Shown here piece by piece: positions 25,646 through 35,725 of a stretch of DNA of 64,000 bases. The translations under genes and the position numbers were made by a program. Positions within the stretch are counted from its first letter, which is position 1; each line of letters begins with the position of its first letter. Below the pieces are notes generated by a model that did not search any database, was not told the origin of the DNA, and saw only the letters and a program-made list of their open reading frames with translations. Source of the DNA: Kibdelosporangium banguiense (GTDB lineage: Bacteria > Actinomycetota > Actinomycetes > Mycobacteriales > Pseudonocardiaceae); NCBI RefSeq assembly GCF_017876405.1, contig NZ_JAGINW010000001.1, forward strand, positions 2,121,203-2,185,202. The letters run 5' to 3'.

Positions 25646-26553
25646 CAGAGACCTTCCTGGACCTTCGCGACCCAGTCCAGGGCGGCGGTGTAGTCGGACG
25701 CAGTGGATCGGGGTGGCGCTGCTGACAGCGTTCGGTCGGCCTTCGGGTATGAGCCGAGGAAGCGGACTTCGCGGCTGTTTCTGTGCAGCGCGGCCAGCGC
25801 GTCGGCGATTCGGGGTTCGGACACGTGGCCGTCGAAGTCGAGGTAGAACCGGTATTCGCCGAAGCGTCCGCGCATCGGGCGGGACTCGATCCGCGACAGG
25901 TTGATGCCGCGCAGTGCCAGCTCGGATAGGGTTCCGGCGAGTGAGCCGGGCTCGTCGTGGGCGATGACCACGAACAGTGATGTCCGGTCGGTGCCGGTTG
26001 GCTCGGGCGGTTTGCCGGGGCGGCGGAGCAGCAGGAAGCGGGTCACGGCGTTGTCGACGTCCGCGACGTCTGTTGCCAGCTCGACGAGCGGGTAGTGCAA
26101 GACGGCGACAGGTGCGGATACGGCTGCGTCGAACTCGCCGTCGTGGACATGGACTGCTGCGGAGGCCGTCGAGGTTGTGGCGACAGGAACTGCGTTGGGC
26201 AGGTTGGTGGCAACCCAGTCGCGGACCTGAGCGAGCGCGTGCGGGTGCGAGGCGACGGTTTTGATGTCCTCGTGCTTGACGCCCTCCCGTACGAGGATTG
26301 AGAACCGTACGGGCAGAAGCGCCTCGGCGACGGCGACCAACGGGGAGTCCTCGGCGAGCGAGTCCATCGTCGCGGTCACGGCGCCTTCGACGGAGTTCTC
26401 CACCGGTACGCAGCCGGCGTCGACCTCGCCCGCGCGCACCGCGGCGAGCACCAGGGGGACGGTCTCCACCGGAACTAGCGTGGCCTCGCCAAATGTACGG
26501 GCTGCTTGTTCGGTGAACGTTCCCTGCGGGCCGAAGTAGGCGATTCGTGACAC
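25645..26553 (-). CDS. pheA: Prephenate dehydratase
   Basis: A 302-residue enzyme converting prephenate to phenylpyruvate in phenylalanine biosynthesis. The N-terminal PDT domain contains FGPQGTFTEQAA, VPVENSVEGAV and the catalytic Thr motif DNAVTRFLLL. The C-terminal ACT domain holds ELALRGINLSRIESRPMRG, the Phe-binding ESRP feedback motif. The GTG start gives VSRIAYFGPQG, normal for actinobacterial PheA without a chorismate mutase domain. Divergent from the macro-domain gene. Confidence 0.96.
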   Translation of the reverse strand: MSRIAYFGPQGTFTEQAARTFGEATLVPVETVPLVLAAVRAGEVDAGCVPVENSVEGAVTATMDSLAEDSPLVAVAEALLPVRFSILVREGVKHEDIKTVASHPHALAQVRDWVATNLPNAVPVATTSTASAAVHVHDGEFDAAVSAPVAVLHYPLVELATDVADVDNAVTRFLLLRRPGKPPEPTGTDRTSLFVVIAHDEPGSLAGTLSELALRGINLSRIESRPMRGRFGEYRFYLDFDGHVSEPRIADALAALHRNSREVRFLGSYPKADRTLSAAPPRSTASDYTAALDWVAKVQEGL

Positions 26554-26616
26554 CGGACAACCATAGGACACTCGATGGCGGTTCCCGAGCTGTCCCAGGC
26601 CTGACATGCTGGGGAT

Positions 26617-27213
26617 GTGACCGCCGAATCGGAGGCCAGCGCCGGGAGCTTGGCAGGTTCCTATCCGCTCGAGGTCGTGCTGTGCGCGGTTGAGCAACCG
26701 CTCGCGCGAGCGTGGGAGGTGGCGGCGCGACAGCGCCCGGGCATACGCGTGCACCACGGCTCTGTTCTTGAGGTGCCCGTGCAGGCGGTGGTCAGCCCGG
26801 CGAACTCGTACGGCTGGATGCGTGGCGGTGTGGACGCGGTCTACGCACAGGCGTTCCCGAACATCGAGCAGACCGTGCGCAGTGCGGTTCTGGCGTTCCA
26901 CGGCGGCGAGTTACCTGTAGGCGAGGCGTTGATAGTGCCGACCGGTGCGTACGCGCCCGCTTGGTTGATCAGCGCGCCGACCATGCGTGACCCGGGCGAT
27001 CTGCTGCCGCACGACACTGTCCATCCGTATCTGGCCGCGCGGGGCGTGTTCCGGCTGTGGCAATCAGGGCTGTTGGACGAGGGCGTACTAATCCGTCAGG
27101 TCGTACGGTCCATTGCGCTACCCGGGCTAGGAACCGGCGTAGGGGGTGTCGCGCCGGAGATCTGTGCGCGTCAGGTCATCGCCGCGTGGGACGAGGTTTT
27201 CCTGCAGAAGTAG
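26617..27213 (+). CDS. Macro-domain protein (ADP-ribose-related)
   Basis: A 198-residue protein. After a 35-residue N-terminus it shows macro-domain motifs: [51 protein letters not shown] and [23 protein letters not shown]. Macro domains bind or hydrolyse ADP-ribose, its O-acetyl ester, or ADP-ribosylated targets. The Asn and Gly-rich loops needed for ligand binding are visible. Divergent from pheA and upstream of coaA; neither link is explained. Confidence 0.88.
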   Translation: MTAESEASAGSLAGSYPLEVVLCAVEQPLARAWEVAARQRPGIRVHHGSVLEVPVQAVVSPANSYGWMRGGVDAVYAQAFPNIEQTVRSAVLAFHGGELPVGEALIVPTGAYAPAWLISAPTMRDPGDLLPHDTVHPYLAARGVFRLWQSGLLDEGVLIRQVVRSIALPGLGTGVGGVAPEICARQVIAAWDEVFLQK

Positions 27214-27347
27214 GTGAGTTAGCCAACAGCCCGGGTGGCCCGACCGGCCAACTGGGGGTCGGCGTGTACTTCGTCACAGCGCAACTCTGGCGGCCAGCAC
27301 CTACCGTTAACTGCAAGTTTTCCCTGCCTCGGCGAGGAGTGGGCGCG

Positions 27348-28271
27348 ATGGCGCGCGTGCGTGATCTGACCCCGTATGTGGAATTGCATCGGGAGCAGTG
27401 GCGAGAGCTACGCAAGTCGACCCCGCTGCCCCTGTCGGCCGGGGATCTGACCCGGCTGCGCGGCCTGAACGACCCGGTGGACCTGGGTGAGGTGGCCGAG
27501 GTCTACCTGCCGCTGTCGCGGCTGATCAACCTGCAGGTCCAGGCCAGGCAACGGCTCAGCGACGCGACGGCCACGTTCCTGGGCGAGTCGGAGAAGGTCC
27601 CGTTCATCATCGGTGTCGCGGGCAGCGTCGCGGTCGGCAAGTCGACGACCGCGCGTGTGCTGCGGGCGTTGTTAGCGCGTTGGCCGGACCACCCAAAGGT
27701 TGAGCTCGTCACCACGGACGGGTTTCTGTGGCCACGCGCAGAGCTGCTGCGCCGCGGCATCATGCACCGCAAAGGGTTTCCCGAGAGCTACGACCGGCGT
27801 GGGCTGTTGCGGTTCGTCTCGGAGGTCAAATCGGGCGCCGCGGAGGCGCGCGCACCGGTCTACTCGCACCTGTTGTACGACATCGTCCCTGGTGAGGAGC
27901 AGGTCGTCCGGCGCCCGGACATCCTGATCGTCGAGGGCCTGAACGTGCTGCAGCCCGGTCCGCGGCTGGCCGTGGCGGACCTGTTCGACTTCTCGATCTT
28001 CGTGGACGCGCACACCGAGGACGTGGCGCGCTGGTACGTCGAACGGTTCCTGACGCTGCGGCACACGTCGTTCGCCAACCCGGAGTCGCACTTCCACCAC
28101 TACGCGAAGCTCACCGACGAAGAGGCCCGCCGCGAGGCGATGCAGCTGTGGAACGGCATCAACGAGCCGAACCTGGTGCAGAACATCCTGCCGACCCGGC
28201 CGCGGGCCACATTGGTCCTGCGGAAAGGTGCCGATCACAACGTTTGCCGGGTTCGGCTCCGTAAGCTCTAG
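27348..28271 (+). CDS. coaA: Type I pantothenate kinase
   Basis: A 307-residue ATP-dependent kinase catalysing the first step of CoA synthesis. Motifs: P-loop [45 protein letters not shown], and [14 protein letters not shown] near the CoA/pantothenate site. ATG 27348 has GAGGAG upstream and gives [13 protein letters not shown], the usual N-terminus. A response regulator gene starts 3 bp after the stop. Confidence 0.97.
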   Translation: MARVRDLTPYVELHREQWRELRKSTPLPLSAGDLTRLRGLNDPVDLGEVAEVYLPLSRLINLQVQARQRLSDATATFLGESEKVPFIIGVAGSVAVGKSTTARVLRALLARWPDHPKVELVTTDGFLWPRAELLRRGIMHRKGFPESYDRRGLLRFVSEVKSGAAEARAPVYSHLLYDIVPGEEQVVRRPDILIVEGLNVLQPGPRLAVADLFDFSIFVDAHTEDVARWYVERFLTLRHTSFANPESHFHHYAKLTDEEARREAMQLWNGINEPNLVQNILPTRPRATLVLRKGADHNVCRVRLRKL

Positions 28272-28274
28272 CCC

Positions 28275-28907
28275 ATGGCTGTCCGGTTGCTGCTCGTCGA
28301 CGACCACGAGGTCGTCCGGCGTGGCCTGCGTGACCTGCTCAACGGCGAGGAAGACATCGAGGTCGTCGCCGAGGCGGGCAGTGTCGGCGAGGCCGTCGTG
28401 CAGGCGTCAGCCAGCAAACCGGATGTCGCGATCGTGGACGTGCGTCTGCCGGACGGGAACGGCGTCCAGCTCTGCCGGACTCTCCGGGCGTTGCCGGACG
28501 GTCCACGCTGTCTGGTTCTCACCGCGTTCGACGACGAGGAAGCGTTGGTCGGCGCGATCATGGCCGGAGCGTCGGGTTATCTGCTCAAGCAGGTGCGCGG
28601 CCACGACCTGGTGACGGCGGTGCACGAGGTCGCGGCAGGACGGTCGTTGCTCGATCCCGTCACGACCGCACGTGTGCTCGAACGTATGCGCCGCGCGGCC
28701 GACTCGGACGAGTTGAACGCGCTGACCGAGCGCGAGCGCAAGGTCCTGGAGTTGATCGGCGAGGGTATGACGAACCGTCAGATCGCCGAGCAGCTGTTCC
28801 TTGCCGAGAAGACCGTCAAGAACTACGTGACGTCGGTGCTCGCGAAGCTCGGTATGGAGCGTCGCACGCAGGCGGCCGCGTGGGTCGCGCGCAGGTCAAC
28901 GCGGTAG
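28275..28907 (+). CDS. NarL/DevR-like response regulator
   Basis: A 210-residue regulator with a receiver domain (LLLVDDHEVVRRGL; Asp in VAIVDVRLPDGNG; Lys in YLLKQVRG) and a C-terminal LuxR HTH (LTEREREKV-like stretch, IGEGMTNRQIAEQLFLAEKTVKNYVTSVLAKLGM). The wording is like DevR/DosR. It starts 3 bp after coaA and overlaps by 12 bp the convergent histidine kinase gene at the end of the cyd operon, its likely partner. Confidence 0.93.
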   Translation: MAVRLLLVDDHEVVRRGLRDLLNGEEDIEVVAEAGSVGEAVVQASASKPDVAIVDVRLPDGNGVQLCRTLRALPDGPRCLVLTAFDDEEALVGAIMAGASGYLLKQVRGHDLVTAVHEVAAGRSLLDPVTTARVLERMRRAADSDELNALTERERKVLELIGEGMTNRQIAEQLFLAEKTVKNYVTSVLAKLGMERRTQAAAWVARRSTR

Positions 28908-30023
28908 CGGCACCTTCCACGTGACGGTCGTCCCGGTTCGCGCGGACGACAGCACGTCACAGTGACCGCCTGCCTGTTCAGCGCGTTCTTCCAGGTGTTT
29001 CAGGCCGCGTCGGGTGACGCCGGGCGGGATGCCGCAGCCGTTGTCGACCACGTGCAGCTCAAGCTCGCCGGGGTTGACCGCGAGCCGGACCCGGACGCTG
29101 CTCGCCCCGGAGTGCCGGACCACGTTGGACAGTGCTTCGCGCAGCGCCGCCCGGGTGTGGTCGGCGATGTCGCCGGGCACTTTGGCGGGATCGCCGACCA
29201 GGTCGAGTCGCGGTTGGAAGCCCAGCAGCTCGCCGGCGGTGGCGACCTCGCCCCGGGTGGTCTCGGCCAGGTCGGTCGGCTCGGTCGGGTCGGGGTTGCG
29301 CAGCGTGCGGACTGTTTCGCGGACGTCGGCGATCGTCGCGTCGAGCTGGTCGACGGCTTCGGCCAGCCGGGCCGCGTCGGCTTTCGCCAGGCGCTTGGTC
29401 GGGCGACGGACCAGCAGGTCGAGCTGCATTCCGGCGCCGTAAAGACGTTGGATGATCACGTCGTGCAGGTCCCGGGCGATGCGCTCGCGTTCCTCGAACA
29501 CCGCGACCCGTTGCCGGGCATTGGAGCCTTCGGCCAGGACCAGCACAAGCCCCGCCTGCGCAGCGAACGCTGTGAGCACCTCGACCGTCGGCGGCGCAAA
29601 CGGTTGCGCACCTTTCTTGCGGTAGACAGTGAGCGCGCCGAGGCGGCGTTCACGCGTGCCGAAAGGCGCAGCCGCGAACGGACCGAAACCCCATAGCTCT
29701 TTCGGGACGAACGGGGACGTACGCGGGTCCGTGGTCACGTCATCGACCACCATCGGGATCCCGCTGCGCGCGACCCGTGCGGCCGACGACCGCGTGGACA
29801 GTACGAGCCCAACGGGGTCCTCAACGGCCGTACCGTGCGCGGCCTCGACAGTGAGCCTGCCGTCCTCACCGCGTGCCATGACCAGACCGAGGTCGGCCTC
29901 GGCGAGTTCCGCGGCGACCTCGACGACACGAGCGAGGACAGCCTCGGGGTCGTCACCGGACAACGCGGCCGTGGCGATCTCGGTGGAAGCGGTGAGCGCA
30001 CGCGCGGCAAGTGTCGGATCCAT
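28896..30023 (-). CDS. GAF-domain histidine kinase (DevS-like) at the end of the cyd operon
   Basis: A 375-residue soluble kinase: one GAF domain (about residues 10-160, including VLSTRSSAARVARSGIPMVVDDVTTDPR and GTRERRLGALTVYRK). The HisKA_3 helix is ERERIARDLHDVIIQRLYGAGMQLDLL, with the phospho-His in DLHD, and an HATPase domain follows (LREALSNVVRHS; VVDNGCGIPPG). DevS/DosT-type kinases use GAF-bound haem or redox cues; haem binding cannot be judged here. ATG 30023 lies 14 bp after the cydDC stop, so it is probably on the cyd transcript. Overlaps the convergent regulator by 12 bp. Confidence 0.92.
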   Translation of the reverse strand: MDPTLAARALTASTEIATAALSGDDPEAVLARVVEVAAELAEADLGLVMARGEDGRLTVEAAHGTAVEDPVGLVLSTRSSAARVARSGIPMVVDDVTTDPRTSPFVPKELWGFGPFAAAPFGTRERRLGALTVYRKKGAQPFAPPTVEVLTAFAAQAGLVLVLAEGSNARQRVAVFEERERIARDLHDVIIQRLYGAGMQLDLLVRRPTKRLAKADAARLAEAVDQLDATIADVRETVRTLRNPDPTEPTDLAETTRGEVATAGELLGFQPRLDLVGDPAKVPGDIADHTRAALREALSNVVRHSGASSVRVRLAVNPGELELHVVDNGCGIPPGVTRRGLKHLEERAEQAGGHCDVLSSARTGTTVTWKVPLPR

Positions 30024-30037
30024 GATTACAAGCAAGG

Positions 30038-33000
30038 TTATGCCACCCGGCCTGCGTCGACCCGGATGACGAGGTCGGCCGCAGCGGCTTCCTCGGGCCT
30101 ATGGGTGACATGCACGAGCGTGCGCCCGGCCAACGAGGTCGACAGCCCAGCGAGCACGGCCTTGGCCGTCTTCACATCGAGGTGCGCGGTCGGCTCGTCC
30201 AGCACGACCAGGTCCGCGTGCGGCGCCGCGACAAGCGCGCGAGCCAGCGCCAACCGGTCCGCTTCGCCGCCCGAGACCATCCCGACCAGGCTGTCCAGCC
30301 GACCCGCCCAATGCCCGAGACCTGCCTCGGTCAGGGCTTCGGCGAGGCGTTCGTCGGATGCGAGGGGGTCGCCAAGCCGCAGGTTCTCGCGGATGGTCGT
30401 GGAAACGAGCTGAGGTTCCTGCGGGCACCACGCGACCTTGTCGGGCACGTACGCGGTGCCCTTTTCCGCTGGTAGAAAGCCCAGGAGCAAGGCCAGCAAG
30501 GTCGACTTCCCAGCACCTGACGGGCCGAGCACGGCGACGTGGCTACCGGCCGGGATGTCGAGGTCGACCCCGCGCAGGCTGGGTTCGGTCGCGCCAGGCC
30601 AACGGACGTCCACGCCTTTCAGGCTGACGTGCCTGCTCGGAGCTGGTCGTTCGTGCGGTTCGATGGGCTCGATCGCCTGCACTCGGGCGTACGCCGCACG
30701 CAACGCGTCCCTGTGCTGCAACGCGGGAGGCAGCAGGGCAAGCGCTTCGGCAAGCGCCAGTGGCACGAGCGCGAGCACCGGATTCCCTGTCGTAGCACCG
30801 AATGCAGCTGCCAGTCCCGTTGCGAGCGTAATCAGACCCGTTGCTGCGCCCGCGCCAAATGCCTGCTTACGCGCACGCTTGGCCAAATCGGCGTCGATAC
30901 GCGCGAGTTCGGCACGCCGTTGCTGTTGCGCGCCAAACGCAATGAGCTCAGGCGCGGCTTCGAGCAACGTGAGCACGCCGGTTGCCACTTGTCGGCGTCC
31001 TTCAGCGAGCGCGGTCGTCGAGCGACGCTCCAGAATCTTGGCGAGCAACGGCGCTCCGACACCGCCGATGAGCACAGCCGCAGCCAGAACAAGCCCCGCC
31101 GTAGGCGAGATGACGGTCTGAACACCAACGGCCACAACACAAACGACGGCCGCGACGATCGGCGGCACAAGCACCCGGGGCGTGAGATCGCGGATCGTGT
31201 CGACGTCGTCCACGAGCCTGCGCAGGCCTTCGCCACGTGCCAGGCTCGCAGTCCGCGCAGGTCCCAACGAGACCAGACGCTCCCACAGCTTCACCCGCAG
31301 GTCGCCTGCCCGGCGGAACGCGGCGTCGTGCGTGACGAGCCGTTCCAGGTACCGCAGACCCGCCCTGGCCAGGCCGAACGCCCGGACCCCGACGATCGCG
31401 ACGGTCAGTGTGAGGATCGGCGGCTGCTCGGCCGCCTTGGCGATCAGCCAGGCCGAGACCGCCGTCAGCGCGACCCCGCTGGCCAGCGCCAGCGCCCCGA
31501 TCACCGCGCCAAGCAACTCCCGGCGAGTAATCCTTACCCGGGCAGCCTTACTGGGCAGCTCTGCCGATCCGGGCGCGACAATCGTGGGGTGTAAAGCTTC
31601 CTCGGTAAGCCTTACTTCCCGATGCGCGGCCAGTAGGACTGACACGCCATCACTCGCTGCCTCATACACGGCGGCCATGACCCGGCCCGCAGTCGCCGAA
31701 TCCAAGTGCGCGGTCGGCTCGTCGAGCAGCAGCACGCGAGCACCGCGTTTGACCCGCAACAGCGCCCGCGCGATCGCGACCCGCTGATGCTCCCCTGTGG
31801 ACAGTTCAATGATCTTGCGGTCCAGCAGGTGTTCAGCGGCGGCCTTCTCGGCAACCTCGCGCATTTCGTCCAGCGTCGGAGGGACGTTGCGATCGCTGAC
31901 GGCCAACCGAAGCTCGTCGACCACTGTGGCGCAGGCGAAAGCGGGACGTTGCGGAACCCAGGCGACAACCCGTCGCCACGACTCAGAGTCGACTGCGTCG
32001 ACGACGATCGTGCCCTCGTCAGGCGCGACGAATCCAAGCAGCGCGGCGATTGTCGTCGACTTCCCGCCCCCACTGGGCTGGTCGAGCCGCGTGATCTCGC
32101 CGGGCCGCAACATGAACGACACCCCGTTCGGCGCGAACCCGTCCCGCCGCCGCACCCGCAGGCCTTCAACCTGTGCCAATACCCCAGGCGAGTACGTAGT
32201 CCGGTTGGCACTGGGCGAAGCGTTCACAAGATCTTTCACGCGGCGAACAGCCTCAAGACCGTCTTCGCTGGCGTGGTGTGCGGCACCGGCGGCCCGCAGC
32301 GGGAAGTAACACTCGGGCGCGAGGATCAGCACGAACAACCCGATCGTGAGCGTCAGGTCGCCCGAGACCAGCCGCACACCGATGATCACCGCGACCACGG
32401 CCACCGACAAGGTCGCGATCAGCTCCAGGACCAAAGCCGACGAGAACGCGGTCCGCAGGGTCGACAAAGTCGCACGCCGGTGCTGGTCGGAAACCCGCCG
32501 CACGGCAGCGGCCTGTGCCTCGGCACGCCGGAAGGCCGTCAGAACCGGCAGCGCCCGAATCAACTCCAGCAAATGCGACGACAACCGTGCGGTCGCGTCG
32601 GCCGATGCTGCCACGCGATCAGCGGTGTACCGCCCGATCAAGATCGCGAACACCGGCACCAAAGGCACGGTCAACGCGATCACGACCGCCGAAGGCCAGT
32701 CGGTGAACAGGACCGCGGCCCCGACCGAAACCGGCACCACGGCGGCCGAGACCAACGCGGGCAAGTACGTCGTGAAGTAGGCGTCGAGTGCGTCCAACCC
32801 CTTGGTGGACAACACAGTCAGCGAAGCAGGCCCCTGCTCGGAGATCCACTCCGGGCCACGATTCAGCGACACGTCCAGCACCTGGGCGCGCAACTCTTGC
32901 TTGGCATTCGCGGCGGCTCGTGCGGCGACCACCTGCAAAGCCCAGCTCAGGACGGCCCGCGCGATGACCGCACCGACGAGAACCGCCAACAGGCCATGGC

Positions 33001-33169
33001 CGGTCACGACCGAGGCGAGTGACCAGGCCTGGGCGACCAGGGCGAGTGCGCTCAGGAACGCCAGCGCGAAACAGAAGGCCAGCGCCCGGCGCGCCGATGC
33101 TGGCAGCGCGCCGAGCGGGCCTCTCCCCTGCCGGGCTCGGGCGGGAGTTCGCCGGCCGGGAGAGATCAC
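30038..33169 (-). CDS. cydDC: Fused CydD-CydC thiol/haem ABC exporter
   Basis: A 1043-residue fusion of the two half-transporters needed for cytochrome bd assembly. The first half has six membrane helices and an ABC domain (Walker A PSGGGKST, signature LSTGEHQR, Walker B VLLLDEPTAHLD). The second half restarts at RVRITRRELLGAVIGALALASG and ends with its own ABC domain (GPSGAGKST, VSGGEADRLALARAL, LVVLDEPTAHLD). The first signature departs from LSGGQ. The GTG start overlaps the cydB stop (GTGA). Fused CydDC is usual in actinobacteria. Confidence 0.95.
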   Translation of the reverse strand: MISPGRRTPARARQGRGPLGALPASARRALAFCFALAFLSALALVAQAWSLASVVTGHGLLAVLVGAVIARAVLSWALQVVAARAAANAKQELRAQVLDVSLNRGPEWISEQGPASLTVLSTKGLDALDAYFTTYLPALVSAAVVPVSVGAAVLFTDWPSAVVIALTVPLVPVFAILIGRYTADRVAASADATARLSSHLLELIRALPVLTAFRRAEAQAAAVRRVSDQHRRATLSTLRTAFSSALVLELIATLSVAVVAVIIGVRLVSGDLTLTIGLFVLILAPECYFPLRAAGAAHHASEDGLEAVRRVKDLVNASPSANRTTYSPGVLAQVEGLRVRRRDGFAPNGVSFMLRPGEITRLDQPSGGGKSTTIAALLGFVAPDEGTIVVDAVDSESWRRVVAWVPQRPAFACATVVDELRLAVSDRNVPPTLDEMREVAEKAAAEHLLDRKIIELSTGEHQRVAIARALLRVKRGARVLLLDEPTAHLDSATAGRVMAAVYEAASDGVSVLLAAHREVRLTEEALHPTIVAPGSAELPSKAARVRITRRELLGAVIGALALASGVALTAVSAWLIAKAAEQPPILTLTVAIVGVRAFGLARAGLRYLERLVTHDAAFRRAGDLRVKLWERLVSLGPARTASLARGEGLRRLVDDVDTIRDLTPRVLVPPIVAAVVCVVAVGVQTVISPTAGLVLAAAVLIGGVGAPLLAKILERRSTTALAEGRRQVATGVLTLLEAAPELIAFGAQQQRRAELARIDADLAKRARKQAFGAGAATGLITLATGLAAAFGATTGNPVLALVPLALAEALALLPPALQHRDALRAAYARVQAIEPIEPHERPAPSRHVSLKGVDVRWPGATEPSLRGVDLDIPAGSHVAVLGPSGAGKSTLLALLLGFLPAEKGTAYVPDKVAWCPQEPQLVSTTIRENLRLGDPLASDERLAEALTEAGLGHWAGRLDSLVGMVSGGEADRLALARALVAAPHADLVVLDEPTAHLDVKTAKAVLAGLSTSLAGRTLVHVTHRPEEAAAADLVIRVDAGRVA

Positions 33170-34173
33170 GGGACACGCACCGGGGGAATGTGACCAGTAC
33201 CAATGCGTTTACGGAACACCCAGTACGTCCAGCCCTGGTAGACCAGCACAGCCGGGGCGCCGAGACCGGCCACCCACGTCATCACCTTCAGGGTGTACGG
33301 GCTGGATGCGGTCTCCGTGATGGTCAACGAGAACGCTGGATCCAAAGTGGACGGTACGACGTCCGGATACAACGCTCCGAACAGCGCCACCACGGAACCG
33401 ACGATCACCAGAGCCATCAACGCAAACGCTTGCCCTTCGCGGCCGATCCCCAGCCGCATCAGCGACAACAGCGCAGCCACGACAACAACGCCGATGCACA
33501 CCCATGTCCAGGTGGAGCCAGCTCGCAATTGGACCGTCAACAGCAGGCCCAGCAACGGCAGCAATGCGAACGGACCGATCCGCAGCGCGAGCAGGCGCGC
33601 CCGCGACCGTATTTCCCCTTCGGTTTTCAACGCCACGAACACGGCTCCGTGCACGAGCGAAAAACCTACGATCGCGAGCGCGCCGAGCAGGGTCTCCCAT
33701 TGCAACGCGGCGAACGCGGACCCAACCCGGTTCCCGCTCACGTCAATGGGCAACCCGAGCACATTCCACGACAGCAACAGGCCGACACCCAACGCGGGCA
33801 ACCAGGAACCGACGACGATCACCCGGTCCCAGTTGCGCCGCCACCGCACGGAATCGACCTTGCCGCGATATTCGAACGCCACACCACGGCCGATCAACCC
33901 GACCAGAACGGCCAGCAGCGGCAGATACGCGGCACTGAGCAAGGTCGCGTACCAGCCTGGGAAGGCGGCGAAAGTCGCGCCGACCGCGACAATGAGCCAG
34001 ACCTCGTTGCCGTCCCACACCGGGCCGATGGTGTTCACCATGACCCGGCGTTCGGTCTCGTTCCGGCCGAGTACCGGCAACAGCATTCCGACACCGAAGT
34101 CGAAGCCTTCCAGGAAGAGATATCCCAGCCAGAAGAAGGCGATGATCAGAAACCAGACAAGCGCCAGGTCCAC
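33166..34173 (-). CDS. cydB: Cytochrome bd ubiquinol oxidase subunit II
   Basis: A 335-residue, roughly eight- or nine-helix membrane subunit. It begins MDLALVWFLIIAFFWLGYLFLEGFDFGVGMLLP and contains GPVWDGNEVWLIVAVGATFAAFP, both CydB hallmarks. It pairs with CydA in the high-affinity quinol oxidase. It lies 8 bp after cydA and overlaps cydDC by 4 bp. Confidence 0.96.
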   Translation of the reverse strand: MDLALVWFLIIAFFWLGYLFLEGFDFGVGMLLPVLGRNETERRVMVNTIGPVWDGNEVWLIVAVGATFAAFPGWYATLLSAAYLPLLAVLVGLIGRGVAFEYRGKVDSVRWRRNWDRVIVVGSWLPALGVGLLLSWNVLGLPIDVSGNRVGSAFAALQWETLLGALAIVGFSLVHGAVFVALKTEGEIRSRARLLALRIGPFALLPLLGLLLTVQLRAGSTWTWVCIGVVVVAALLSLMRLGIGREGQAFALMALVIVGSVVALFGALYPDVVPSTLDPAFSLTITETASSPYTLKVMTWVAGLGAPAVLVYQGWTYWVFRKRIGTGHIPPVRVP

Positions 34174-34181
34174 AGTGACTC

Positions 34182-35645
34182 CTAGTAGGCGAAGGCCAGT
34201 TCGTCTTGTGACTTCTCCACCGGTTTGCCGGGCATCACCCCGGCGATTCCGGCACGGGCGTATCGCCTCAGCAGGAACACCTCAAGCACGGCCAGCGCTG
34301 CGTAAACGAGCGTTAACACGATCAGCGAGGTGAGCACTTCACCGACGGTCAGCCCCGAAACCCCTCGTGCGGTGAACATCCAGACACCGTCCACACCGGT
34401 CGGATTCGGCACCACGACAAACGGCTGCCGGCCCATTTCCGTGAAGATCCAGCCGAAACTGTTGGCCAGGAACGGTGTCGCGATACCGGCCAATGCGGCC
34501 CGGCGGAACCAGGGCGATTTCGGCATGCGGTCCTTCCTGGTCAGCCACAGTGCCGCAGCCGCAGCCAGGGCAGCCAGCGCACCGAACCCGATCATGAGGC
34601 GGAAACCCCAGTAGGTGACCGGAAGATTGGGCACGTAGTCGATCGGCTGACCGGACAACTCACCCAGTTGAGGGTCGACCGGATAGAACTCGCCGTACTT
34701 GGCCTTGTACTCCTGCACGAGATCGCCGATGCCTTTGACCTCACTGGAGAAATCATTGTGTGCGAGGAACGACAGCAGGGCGGGAACAGTGATGGACTTG
34801 ACGTTCTCACAGTCCGGCCGTGCCACGTCGCCGTACGCGAAAATCGAGAAACCAGCGGGTTGCTCGGTGTGGCACAGGGCCTCAGCGGCGGCCATTTTCA
34901 TCGGCTGCTGTTCGAACATCAGCTTGCCCTGGACGTCACCCGTGATGGCCAGAGCCGCGAACGAGATCATGCCCACCCAGCCGCCGAGTTTCAGCGACGC
35001 CCGCCACACGGGCCGCTCCTCTTTCCGGCGAGTCAGGTGCCATACCGCGACACCCACCAGGAAAGCGCCGGCGACCGCGAAGCAGCCCGCGATCGTGTGC
35101 GGAATCGCGGCCAGTGCGGTGTTGTTCGTCAGCAACGCCCAGATCGAGTTCAGCCGCGGCCGACCGTCGACAAGCTCGACACCGACCGGATGCTGCATCC
35201 AGGAGTTGGCCGCGAGAATGAAGTAGGCAGAAGCGACCGTGGCCAGTGAGAAGGCCCACGCACAGGCAAGGTGGACTTTCTTCGGCAACCGGTCCCACCC
35301 GAATATCCACAGCCCCAGGAACGTGGACTCGACGAAGAACGCCAGCAGCCCCTCCATCGCCAGCGGTGCCCCGAACGCGTCGCCGACGAACTTCGAGTAC
35401 GCACTCCAGGACATCCCGAACTGGAATTCCTGGACAATCCCGGTGACCACTCCCATGGCGAAGTTGACCATCATCAACTTGCCCCAGAACTTGGTCATCT
35501 TCAGGTATTTCGGATCGCCCGTGCGTACCCACGCCGTCTGCATCCCGGCGACGAGGACCGCCAGTCCGATCGTCAACGGGACCATCAGGAAGTGGTAGAC
35601 AGTCGTGATCCCGAACTGCCACCTCGCCAGATCCAGTACTTCCAC
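34182..35645 (-). CDS. cydA: Cytochrome bd ubiquinol oxidase subunit I
   Basis: A 487-residue haem-bearing subunit of cytochrome bd oxidase. Motifs: LARWQFGITTVYHFLMVPLTIGLA (haem b595 His), QEFQFGMSWSAYSKFVGDAFGAPLAMEGLLAFFVESTFLGLW (in pieces), NSWMQHPVG, and the GRQPF quinol-side motif (TEMGRQPFVVVP). GTG 35645 gives VEVLDLARWQFG, the expected N-terminus; the ribosome-binding site is weak. First gene of the cydA-cydB-cydDC-kinase operon, divergent from an MFS gene. Confidence 0.96.
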   Translation of the reverse strand: MEVLDLARWQFGITTVYHFLMVPLTIGLAVLVAGMQTAWVRTGDPKYLKMTKFWGKLMMVNFAMGVVTGIVQEFQFGMSWSAYSKFVGDAFGAPLAMEGLLAFFVESTFLGLWIFGWDRLPKKVHLACAWAFSLATVASAYFILAANSWMQHPVGVELVDGRPRLNSIWALLTNNTALAAIPHTIAGCFAVAGAFLVGVAVWHLTRRKEERPVWRASLKLGGWVGMISFAALAITGDVQGKLMFEQQPMKMAAAEALCHTEQPAGFSIFAYGDVARPDCENVKSITVPALLSFLAHNDFSSEVKGIGDLVQEYKAKYGEFYPVDPQLGELSGQPIDYVPNLPVTYWGFRLMIGFGALAALAAAAALWLTRKDRMPKSPWFRRAALAGIATPFLANSFGWIFTEMGRQPFVVVPNPTGVDGVWMFTARGVSGLTVGEVLTSLIVLTLVYAALAVLEVFLLRRYARAGIAGVMPGKPVEKSQDELAFAY

Positions 35646-35725
35646 ACCATCGATCGTGCTATCGGCAATCCGTTTTCTCTTGCGGCACCAGTCCCCTATC
35701 GTCGGGACCAAGGTCCTGTGGGGGT

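Noticed and set aside
33019..34185. 388-codon plus-strand frame opposite cydB
   Set aside because: Gln/Arg-rich shadow of cydB, which has all family motifs.
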